Assembly: GCF_007830515.1 (NCBI RefSeq)
Contig: NZ_VLKT01000031.1
Coordinates: 1-64,000 of the forward strand
Direction: 5' to 3'
Length of the DNA stretch: 64,000 nucleotides
Source: Mesorhizobium tianshanense
GTDB lineage: Bacteria > Pseudomonadota > Alphaproteobacteria > Rhizobiales > Rhizobiaceae
Shown here piece after piece: positions 16,009-23,458 of the stretch. Under the pieces are notes generated by a model, which saw nothing but the letters and a program-made list of their open reading frames with translations, was not told where the DNA came from and did not search any database. Position numbers and translations under genes: made by a program. How positions within the stretch are numbered: position 1 is the first letter of the stretch; each line of letters opens with the position of its first letter.

Positions 16009-17324
16009 ATCGGCAGATTGCACGGATATCCAAGATCCTCGTCGATAGTGACGGTATCACTTTCGACGAGGCCCAGGCCCGCCTTCGCGCTCTTACTCTG
16101 GAAGTGGTGGTCGGGCCTAACGCCACAACCCCAGCCGCTCACGCTGCCGCGCTAACTGCGGTATCGGTAGGCAATCGGACATTCGTCGGGGGCGTCCGGC
16201 TGGTGGGGGCCGTCGATCAGCGTCTCAATTCGGCCCTTCCCCTTGCAGCTTCCACACTTGGAGAGGCCGCCCTGGAGGTCGGAGCGTCCGCCTTCGAGGG
16301 CTCGCCATCGCGCCGAATCTTGATCGGCGCTGTTCCAGGTGTCAGTGAGAGGTTGGCCGTTTCGGCTTGGTGGCGTGGCTGGCGTGCAGGGGTCGCTCTG
16401 CCCGGCGATGCTCCCTGTGGCGATGGCGAGAACGCTCTGTCCGGTATCGCCGCGGGCGCGCTCTCAGTCGGCGCTGCCTTCGAGACGGTGCGCGGTCGTG
16501 CGGTCGATCTATCGTTAGGGGTTGATCTCTGGCCGGTCGATTCAAGCAAAGAGGCTCCGCGTTTCGCGGAGGTATTTCTGCCCGGCGCGCTCTGGTTGGT
16601 CGGACTCGGGAATCTTGGCCAAGCCTTCCTCTGGGCTCTCGCGGCGTTGCCTTATACCGATCCCGCCGCAGTCTCCATCGTGCTTCAGGACCGCGATAAG
16701 GTCACAGAGGAAAATTGGGCGACGTCGGTGTTGGTCAAGGGCGAGACCTATGGAGACCTCAAAACGAAGGTTGCTGAGAGATGGGCGGTGGCGAAGAAGT
16801 TCGATGTTCGGCGATTGGATCGCCACCTCCTTGCTGCTGACCGGCTTGAGGATGAAGATCCCCGTGTCGCGTTCTGCGGGGTCGACAAAATCGAAGCTCG
16901 CAAGCTCATGGCTAAGACCGGCTTCGACTGCATTGTCGACGCCGGACTTGGTCGTAAGGCGTCAGACTTCGACCGATATCGGGTCACGGTGTTCAACGCC
17001 GCGCGTCCGATCGACAAGCACTTCGAAGGCCAGTCGGACGAGTCCGCAGACGACTCGATCCCCGACAATGACGCCTACCAACGCCTTGGGGCGGAGGTCG
17101 GGCGTTGCGGGACGGCAGAGGTCGCAGGCGCAAGCGTGGCAGCCCCATATGTGAGCGCCGTTGCCGCCGCCGTTGCAGCCTCGCGCCTCATAAACATAGC
17201 ATCCGGCTGCCCCTGTAGGATTAACGAGGTGCGGCGGCTCTCCGAGACCGAGCCCAAGTCAGGCCCCTCGGCGAGCATAAATGCGCGAGGAATCCGACAC
17301 GCTGGGAGGCCGGCAGTTTCGTGA
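15999..17324 (+). CDS. E1/ThiF-like ubiquitin-activating enzyme
   Basis: This 441-residue protein consists of an N-terminal region of about 190 residues of unknown fold and a C-terminal ThiF/E1 adenylation domain. The nucleotide loop GLGNLG is at 202-207, followed by VSIVLQDRDKVTEENWATSV, the D-x(n)-N arrangement of E1 enzymes. A later GRCGTAEVAGASVAAPYVSA segment provides a candidate catalytic cysteine (Cys370). It should adenylate the C-terminus of the upstream ubiquitin-like protein. The ATG at 15,999 is chosen because it overlaps the JAMM stop in the usual coupled way. It is the last gene of the rightward operon. Confidence 0.85.
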   Translation: MALDRQIARISKILVDSDGITFDEAQARLRALTLEVVVGPNATTPAAHAAALTAVSVGNRTFVGGVRLVGAVDQRLNSALPLAASTLGEAALEVGASAFEGSPSRRILIGAVPGVSERLAVSAWWRGWRAGVALPGDAPCGDGENALSGIAAGALSVGAAFETVRGRAVDLSLGVDLWPVDSSKEAPRFAEVFLPGALWLVGLGNLGQAFLWALAALPYTDPAAVSIVLQDRDKVTEENWATSVLVKGETYGDLKTKVAERWAVAKKFDVRRLDRHLLAADRLEDEDPRVAFCGVDKIEARKLMAKTGFDCIVDAGLGRKASDFDRYRVTVFNAARPIDKHFEGQSDESADDSIPDNDAYQRLGAEVGRCGTAEVAGASVAAPYVSAVAAAVAASRLINIASGCPCRINEVRRLSETEPKSGPSASINARGIRHAGRPAVS

Positions 17325-18028
17325 CCGGCTAAATCACCGTCTTTCCTATCCAGTCTGAGGCGGGGATGGTGTAATATCTGGCGTACCCTAACCTTCGCTC
17401 ATGGCAGCACCGAGCGCCAGGTATTGAAGAACCGCATCGGTGTGCGTGATCCCTGATGAATCGTGAACTGTCCGTGTTGCAACGTGCGGATGGATTATAT
17501 TGTTGTAGATCAAAAAAATGGTCCAGGTATACAGTGCATTATTTTGCATAATGTTAGTGACTCTCGAAAATAGACTAGGGTCTTGGTTGGGTGTCTGCAA
17601 CTAATGACGTTCTGTGATTATTTCCGCCGTATTCCGCCCGATTCTTGTCGTGCCCAGAAATGCACGCGGGATCACGAATTCCGAACGGGTCAGACACCAC
17701 ACTAAAGGATGGAAAGCTGAAGATCAGCTGATCGCCCCCGCGATCCGCGCCCTCGAGGAGAAGATCGCCGCGCTGGGCCGCAGTGCCGATCCCTGCGATG
17801 CCTTCGCCCAGGCCGACACGGAGGATGTTGCTCAAAGAGACGAAAATGGCTTTCGGCCTTTCGATCAAGTCCATCTGGGAGCGTCAACTACGTGGCTACG
17901 TTCGGCAAACGCGTCAGCTGGGCTGCATTCGGTACCTGAGCCAGCCCGGCCCTGTCGGATTCGGTTGATGGCTGGGCAACAATCTGCTGATAAAAGACGG
18001 CCCGTGAGGCCTTGAGGTTTCTGCCATT
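17325..18028. other. Stretch without intact genes after the ubiquitin-like operon
   Basis: The left part (17,470-17,600) is AT-rich with no coding signal. The right part contains a possible frameshifted gene relic, listed separately. No clear terminator hairpin follows the E1 gene. Confidence 0.4.
17614..17968 (+). pseudogene. Possible frameshifted gene relic of unknown family
   Basis: One frame reads HTKGWKAEDQLIAPAIRALE then EKIAALGRSADPCDAFAQAD up to about 17,820. The coding character then seems to move to another frame (LKETKMAFGLSIKSIWERQL). Joined, this would read as one continuous alpha-helical protein interrupted by a single frameshift. I do not recognise the family. Confidence 0.3.
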
Positions 18029-18679
18029 ATGCCTGATTTGCTGAACTTGTCGCTTGACCTCCAGATTCTACTGGTGTCGGGTTATTTTGCCTACAAAACC
18101 GCCGCCATAGGTAAGGTGCAAACTGACAGCACGGAAGAGTTTGTTCTGAAAATTGTGGCGTACGGCTTTATAGGCAGATTGATCACTTATCTTGCGGAGG
18201 GCCTTTGGCGCTTGCAAGGATTTGGGTGGAGTTTAGAAGGCGACTCCTTTACCCTGGCTCATTCCGCAGCTGTCGTTTTCTTCGCGATATTATCGGCTAT
18301 GATTTGGCGCACATATGCTTCGCGTATGTACAGTAAAATAATGCAGCATTTTGGCGTGTACCGCGATGATCACGAATCGAGTGTGTGGAACTCAATAACC
18401 GCAGCGCCAGCTATATGGGATTGCGTACAGATTCAGATTGAAGATGGAAGAGTTCTGGAAAGCCACTTTGCGAAATTGGATAGCAATCGTCCGTTACCAG
18501 GGGTCGTTCTGAACGAGGACGGTGTATCGGTCTACGTAACTAGAATTCATAAGGCGGACGGGACTTCTGACGAGTTTGAACAAGGAAACAATTCCGGGTT
18601 CGAGACGATCACGTATATACCGCGTGATCGGATCCGCCAGATGGAAATTTCTTGGAAAATCAAATCTCGGCGTCCCTAA
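18029..18679 (+). CDS. Small membrane protein of unknown function
   Basis: This 216-residue protein has two or three hydrophobic segments (about 8-25, 45-60 and 77-98), followed by a soluble C-terminal domain of about 110 residues rich in beta-strand pattern (WDCVQIQIEDGRVLESHFAK, VSVYVTRIHKADG, FETITYIPRDRIRQMEI). The layout, a membrane anchor plus a cytoplasmic sensor or effector domain, is common in defence-island proteins. Codon use is more AT-rich than the conjugation genes, pointing to separate acquisition. No family is recognised. Confidence 0.6.
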   Translation: MPDLLNLSLDLQILLVSGYFAYKTAAIGKVQTDSTEEFVLKIVAYGFIGRLITYLAEGLWRLQGFGWSLEGDSFTLAHSAAVVFFAILSAMIWRTYASRMYSKIMQHFGVYRDDHESSVWNSITAAPAIWDCVQIQIEDGRVLESHFAKLDSNRPLPGVVLNEDGVSVYVTRIHKADGTSDEFEQGNNSGFETITYIPRDRIRQMEISWKIKSRRP

Positions 18680-18959
18680 CGGCGCACCTTGGGAGGATTT
18701 CCACCATTACCGGAACTGGTTGTAACTGGCTTCTGTGAGGCCTGTTCATGACGACTTGGAGTCGTCGTGATTGGCATCGCGCTTTTTTGTTCAGTGTTTG
18801 TGTGCACTGGCGTTGTACCAACGATCCTAATCTTACTTACCATCCTACCGGTTCCTCTCATCGACTCAGAGCGATTTCGTCAGTGTGGGATCATACCAGA
18901 GTAGGTGAGCCCGAATCTAGTCGCCGCATTCCGGGGGGGCAGCCCCCCTGACGCCCCGA
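18680..18959. other. Short stretch without intact genes
   Basis: This stretch contains a perfect 6-bp hairpin GACGAC-TTGGA-GTCGTC around 18,750, not followed by a T-run, and a GC-rich hairpin of G and C runs at 18,933-18,948. No gene is recognised. Confidence 0.35.
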
Positions 18960-19220
18960 TCATGGCCACGACAATGCTGTCCATCTGTCGCACCAAACCT
19001 CGTATGCCCATCGCATGAAAGTCTGCACTTTGTCGGGCGCGAACGGATAATGTGCGGTCCCGGATACGATGAACTCTTTGAGTACCCTGCCAAACACCAA
19101 GCACCTTAATATTAGCGGTGCCCTTCTTGTGGAGCTCGCGCGCAGAAGAAGAAGGTTGGTTTTACCACAGCCCGGCGGACCAATCACAAGGTGGTTCGTA
19201 TCGTCGTCGAGCGAGATCAA
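18960..19220 (-). pseudogene. UvrD/Rep-like helicase, N-terminal fragment
   Basis: The 86-residue frame starts MISLDDDTNHLVIGPPGCGK and continues TNLLLLRASS, a Walker A loop in the style of UvrD-like helicases that begin with an ATP-binding segment. It stops after FAPDKVQTFMRWAYEVWCDR and a few more residues, so the rest of the helicase (Walker B and motor domains) is missing. It is convergent with the small membrane protein gene and lies 120 bp from traG. It is a relic of another cargo gene. Confidence 0.6.
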
Positions 19221-19339
19221 GCAATTTCAAAGCCGGCAATGTCCGCCCGATCGCACCGAATCGTACATAAGACCCCTTCGATTTCCTGACATCCGGCGCC
19301 ATGGTGCTTCCGCTTAAGAAAAGCTGCGGAGCTGCGCCC

Positions 19340-21370
19340 ATGACGCCAACGAAGCTCCTTATCGGCCAGATCGCGGTCGTGTTCGCTATCGTCGTCCTCG
19401 GCGTGTGGGCCGCAACGCAATGGTGCGCCCAAATGCTGGCCCATCAGCCACCTCTGGGCGCGTCATGGTTCGTCGCTGCCGGCTGGCCGATCTACCAGCC
19501 GTGGAAACTGTTCGAATGGTGGTTCCAATTCGACGCCTATGCGCCTGAGGTCTTCGACAAGGCCGGCATGCTTGCCGGCGCCAGTGGATTCATGGGCTGT
19601 GCTGTAGCAGTCGCCGGCTCGCTCTGGCGGGCGCGGCAGCGCGGGTTGGTCACTACCTATGGCTCGTCACGTTGGGCCTCGTCTTGGGAGATCGAGAAGG
19701 CAGGGCTGTTCCGGCCCGCCGGCGTTTTCCTCGGAAAGCTGAAGGATCGCTACCTACGCCATGACGGGCCGGAGCACGTCATGGCGTTTGCGCCGACCCG
19801 TTCGGGCAAGGGCGTCGGACTGGTTGTTCCAACTCTTCTTTCCTGGACCAGCTCGGCCGTCATTCACGACATCAAAGGCGAAAACTGGCAGCTGACCTCC
19901 GGCTGGCGGTCGAAGTTCTCGTACTGCCTTCTGTTCAATCCGACCGATCCGAGATCCGCGCGCTATAACCCGCTGCTGGAAGTTCGCAAGGGCCCGAATG
20001 AGGTCCGCGACGTTCAGAACATCGCCGACATCCTTGTCGATCCTGAAGGTGCGCTGGAGCGGCGGAATCATTGGGAGAAGACCAGTCACTCACTCTTGGT
20101 TGGCGCCATCTTGCACGTCCTCTACGCCGAAGAGGAAAAGACGCTGGCCCGCGTCGCCAGCTTCCTGTCGGACCCGCAACGCTCGTTTGCCGCGACACTG
20201 CGGCGGATGATGACGACCAACCATCTCGGCACGGCGGATAAGGCTCAGGTCCATCCGGTCGTGGCCTCGGCGGCCCGGGAGGTGCTGAACAAGTCAGAGA
20301 ACGAGCGTTCGGGCGTCCTCTCGACCGCCATGTCGTTTCTCGGGCTCTATCGTGATCCCACCGTGGCTGCGGCAACATCGGCCTGCGACTGGCGCATTGC
20401 CGACCTCATGGATGCCGAGCGACCGATGTCGCTCTATCTGGTGGTGCCACCATCGGACATCTCGCGCACCAAGCCGCTGGTGCGACTGGTGCTCAATCAG
20501 ATTGGCAGACGGTTGACCGAGCGGCTGGAGGGTGACCCAAGGAAGAGCCGTAAGCATCAACTGCTCATGATGCTGGACGAATTCCCGGCTCTCGGGCGTC
20601 TCGATTTCTTCGAGACCGCGCTTGCCTTCATGGCCGGTTACGGCATTCGCGCCTATCTGATCGCGCAATCCCTGAACCAGATCTCGAAAGCTTATGGTGA
20701 GAACAACGCCATTCTCGACAACTGCCATGTTCGGATTGCCTTTTCGTCCAATGATGAGCGCACGGCCAAGCGTATCTCGGACGCGCTCGGTACGGCGACG
20801 GAACTCAGATCCATGCGCAACTATGCCGGCCATCGGCTGGCCCCTTGGCTTTCGCACGTCATGGTGAGCCGCCAGGAAACCGCACGGCCGCTGCTCACGC
20901 CGGGCGAGGTGATGCAGTTGCCGCAGGAAGACGAATTGGTACTGGTTTCGGGGCTGCCGCCGATCCGCGCGAAGAAGCTGCGCTACTACCAGGATCAGAA
21001 TTTCACCGAACGGGTGCTGCCTTCGCCGGCCCTACGCGACGGTCTCCACGCAGACTGCCCTGCGTCGCGCCCGGACGATTGGAGTGGACAGGTGCGCGGC
21101 GTCGACCGTCGACTTGCCGGCGCCGACGAGAGTTCCGGCGCGGCAATCGAAGACGACGGCGGCACACAGCAGCAGCGTCATCCAGGCCTCCCCGAAGAAC
21201 ACACCGTCGCTGCCCAAGCGGCTGATCAGGGAGACCTGTTCAATCCCGCCGACGATGATAGTGAGGTGGTGGCCGACAAGCGCGTCATGGACCGGATTTC
21301 CACCGCGGCACGTGCCTACGGCATCAACGAGGGAAAGGGCGACGACAAGGACATCGTGCCAGGCTTCTGA
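19340..21370 (+). CDS. traG: Type IV coupling protein TraG (VirD4-like)
   Basis: This 676-residue inner-membrane ATPase has hydrophobic segments near 5-30 and 70-95. Walker A is FAPTRSGKGVGLVVPTL and Walker B LLMMLDEFPALGRLDFFE, followed by the usual IRAYLIAQSLNQISKAYG and ISDALGTATELR segments. It would bring the relaxase-DNA complex to the Trb secretion channel. The ATG at 19,340 fits the TraG N-terminus. It heads the conjugation operon; the next gene starts 116 bp downstream. The tail after residue 560 is low-complexity and probably disordered, as in relatives. Confidence 0.92.
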   Translation: MTPTKLLIGQIAVVFAIVVLGVWAATQWCAQMLAHQPPLGASWFVAAGWPIYQPWKLFEWWFQFDAYAPEVFDKAGMLAGASGFMGCAVAVAGSLWRARQRGLVTTYGSSRWASSWEIEKAGLFRPAGVFLGKLKDRYLRHDGPEHVMAFAPTRSGKGVGLVVPTLLSWTSSAVIHDIKGENWQLTSGWRSKFSYCLLFNPTDPRSARYNPLLEVRKGPNEVRDVQNIADILVDPEGALERRNHWEKTSHSLLVGAILHVLYAEEEKTLARVASFLSDPQRSFAATLRRMMTTNHLGTADKAQVHPVVASAAREVLNKSENERSGVLSTAMSFLGLYRDPTVAAATSACDWRIADLMDAERPMSLYLVVPPSDISRTKPLVRLVLNQIGRRLTERLEGDPRKSRKHQLLMMLDEFPALGRLDFFETALAFMAGYGIRAYLIAQSLNQISKAYGENNAILDNCHVRIAFSSNDERTAKRISDALGTATELRSMRNYAGHRLAPWLSHVMVSRQETARPLLTPGEVMQLPQEDELVLVSGLPPIRAKKLRYYQDQNFTERVLPSPALRDGLHADCPASRPDDWSGQVRGVDRRLAGADESSGAAIEDDGGTQQQRHPGLPEEHTVAAQAADQGDLFNPADDDSEVVADKRVMDRISTAARAYGINEGKGDDKDIVPGF

Positions 21371-21486
21371 TCGCCGCTCCAACGGGAGCGCATCTCAGCG
21401 TAGATAACGGCCGTAAGTGATTTCGAGCGTCTGGCCGATGCTTGTTCCCGCCGGCGCAGCAGCGCCGGCCAGTCGGAACGAGCCGC

Positions 21487-21900
21487 ATGAATCCCCACCG
21501 CATTCGTCATCAGTTTCTGCTTGAACCCGCGCTGAGCGAAAAGCTTGAGAACCTCAGCCGCAATCCCGCGACCACCAAATCCGCGGTCGTAGCAAAGGCG
21601 GTCGAGGCCTTTATCCAGCAGCGTGGCGAGAACGAGCTCGACCAGCGCTACGGCATGAGGCTCGACCGTCTCTCCCGCGATCTCGGTCATATCAGGCGCG
21701 ATGTCGAGATGATCCTGGAGAGCGTGGCGCTCTTCATCCGCTTTTCGATCACGCTCCACGCTCACACGCCGGTTCCGGACAAGGCAACGCAGGCGATTGC
21801 CCAGGAGCGTTTCGACAAATTCGTCGAGCAGGTCGGCCGGCAGATCGCTTCCGGGAAACGGTCGCTTGGCAAAGGCAATGGCGGGGGAGGGGAAGAATGA
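21487..21900 (+). CDS. CopG/ribbon-helix-helix-like regulator of the conjugation operon
   Basis: This 137-residue protein has an N-terminal ribbon-helix-helix pattern (HQFLLEPALSEKLENLSRNP, TTKSAVVAKAVEAFIQQRG) and a helical C-terminal part. Genes of this kind usually lie between traG and trbB in Tn4371-like and related elements, annotated as CopG-family regulators. It overlaps trbB by four bases (ATGA). It probably regulates the transfer operon, though the C-terminal helices could have another role. Confidence 0.75.
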   Translation: MNPHRIRHQFLLEPALSEKLENLSRNPATTKSAVVAKAVEAFIQQRGENELDQRYGMRLDRLSRDLGHIRRDVEMILESVALFIRFSITLHAHTPVPDKATQAIAQERFDKFVEQVGRQIASGKRSLGKGNGGGGEE

Positions 21901-22865
21901 GCTCTCATCCGGAAGCTGACCATCGCCGCCGCGCCATGCTGCGCACCGCCATGGGCCAGGCGATCACCGAGGCCCTTGCCGATCCTTCCGTCATCGAGGT
22001 GATGGTCAATCCCGACGGCGCGCTGCGGCTCGACCGGCTGGGAGAAGGCCGAGTCGATACCGGCGTGCACATGCACCCTTCCGAGGCGGAACGCATCATC
22101 CGCCTGGTCGCCTCCCATGTGCGCGCCGAGGCGCATGCGGACAACCCGATTGTCAGTGCCGAGTTGCCATCGGGCGAGCGCTTCGAAGGCTTGCTGCCGC
22201 CTGTGGTGCTGGCGCCATGCTTCGCGATTCGCAAGCCAGCGGCAAAGCTCTACACGCTGGCCGACTATGTCGCCGACCGCATCATGCTGCCGCTGCAGGC
22301 CGATGCGCTGAAGAAGGCGGTCCGCGAGCGGCGCAACATTCTGGTCGCCGGCGGCACGTCGTCCGGTAAGACGACGCTTGCCAACGCGCTGCTGGCGGAA
22401 GTCGCCGAATGCGACGAGCGGGTCATCTTGATCGAGGACACGCGCGAACTGCAGTGCGCGGCGAAGGACTGTGTTGCCTTGAGGACGAGGCGGGGTTCGG
22501 TCACGCTCGCCGATCTCGTGCGCTCGACGCTGCGGCTCAGGCCCGACCGCATCATCGTCGGCGAAGTCAGGGGCGCGGAAGCCCTCGATATGCTTAAGGC
22601 CTGGAACACCGGGCACCCCGGCGGCATAGCCACCGTTCATGCCAATTCGGCCCGCTCCGCCCTTTACCGCGTCGAGCAACTCGCCCAGGAAGCCGTCGTC
22701 ACGGTTCCCCGCCGCCTCATCGCCGAGGCGATCGACCTGATCGTCTTCATCGCCGGCCGCGGATCCTCGCGCCGCATTGAGGCGATCGCCGAGGTCGCCG
22801 GCCTCGACGGCAGCGGCGATTACGCCGTCAACCAACTCACGCTCCCGCAATTTCAGCAGCTTTGA
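21897..22865 (+). CDS. trbB: TrbB, secretion ATPase (VirB11-like)
   Basis: This 322-residue protein has the VirB11/TrbB layout: an N-terminal domain with VIEVMVNPDGALRLDRLGEG, Walker A NILVAGGTSSGKTTLANALL, the Asp box LIEDTRELQC, Walker B RPDRIIVGEVRGAEALDML and the His box NTGHPGGIATVHANSA. It is a hexameric cytoplasmic ATPase powering pilus assembly and transfer. The start overlaps the preceding gene and trbC follows after 12 bases. Confidence 0.95.
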   Translation: MSSHPEADHRRRAMLRTAMGQAITEALADPSVIEVMVNPDGALRLDRLGEGRVDTGVHMHPSEAERIIRLVASHVRAEAHADNPIVSAELPSGERFEGLLPPVVLAPCFAIRKPAAKLYTLADYVADRIMLPLQADALKKAVRERRNILVAGGTSSGKTTLANALLAEVAECDERVILIEDTRELQCAAKDCVALRTRRGSVTLADLVRSTLRLRPDRIIVGEVRGAEALDMLKAWNTGHPGGIATVHANSARSALYRVEQLAQEAVVTVPRRLIAEAIDLIVFIAGRGSSRRIEAIAEVAGLDGSGDYAVNQLTLPQFQQL

Positions 22866-22877
22866 AAGGTCACTTCC

Positions 22878-23186
22878 ATGCGCAAGAAGCTTCGCTTTCT
22901 TTCGTCAGCCGCACTCGTGTTTCTTCTCACAGCCCAGGCTCATGCGGCTGGCTCCGGGATGCCGTGGGAACAGCCGCTGCAGCAGATCCTGGAGTCGGTG
23001 CAGGGACCGGTCGCTAAGATCATCGCGGTGATCATCATCATCACCACCGGCCTGACGCTTGCCTTCGGTGACACGGCAGGCGGCTTCCGCAGGCTGATCC
23101 AGATCGTCTTCGGCCTGTCGATCGCCTTCGCGGCATCGAGCTTTTTCCTCTCGTTCTTCTCCTTCGGCGGCGGAGCGCTCGTCTGA
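22878..23186 (+). CDS. trbC: TrbC, conjugative pilin
   Basis: This 102-residue protein has a signal peptide (RKKLRFLSSAALVFLLTAQA, cleavage after AHA) and two hydrophobic helices, the VirB2/TrbC pilin layout. The mature peptide is cyclised in RP4; whether that happens here cannot be seen. It overlaps trbD by one base (TGATG). Confidence 0.88.
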   Translation: MRKKLRFLSSAALVFLLTAQAHAAGSGMPWEQPLQQILESVQGPVAKIIAVIIIITTGLTLAFGDTAGGFRRLIQIVFGLSIAFAASSFFLSFFSFGGGALV

Positions 23187-23458
23187 TGGCGAGCGGAGAG
23201 CAGCATATCGAGGGCTTTGAAGTCCCCGTTCACCGGGCCCTGACCGAACCGATCCTGCTGGGCGGTGCGCCGCGAGCGGTGGCGATCCTCAATGGCACGG
23301 TGGCCGCCGCCATCGGCCTTGGCTTGCAGCAGTGGATTGCCGGGCTGGTGCTCTGGATCGCGGGACACACGCTCGCGGTCTTTGCCGCAAGACGCGATCC
23401 GGACTTCGCCGGCGTGCTTGTCCGTCATCTTCGTCAGAAGGGTTGGTTTGGATGCTGA
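23186..23458 (+). CDS. trbD: TrbD, inner-membrane component (VirB3-like)
   Basis: This 90-residue protein has the family start FEVPVHRALTEPILLGGAPR and two hydrophobic helices around 28-65. It is the VirB3 counterpart that works with the TrbE ATPase. Its 3' end overlaps trbE by seven bases. Confidence 0.9.
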   Translation: MASGEQHIEGFEVPVHRALTEPILLGGAPRAVAILNGTVAAAIGLGLQQWIAGLVLWIAGHTLAVFAARRDPDFAGVLVRHLRQKGWFGC

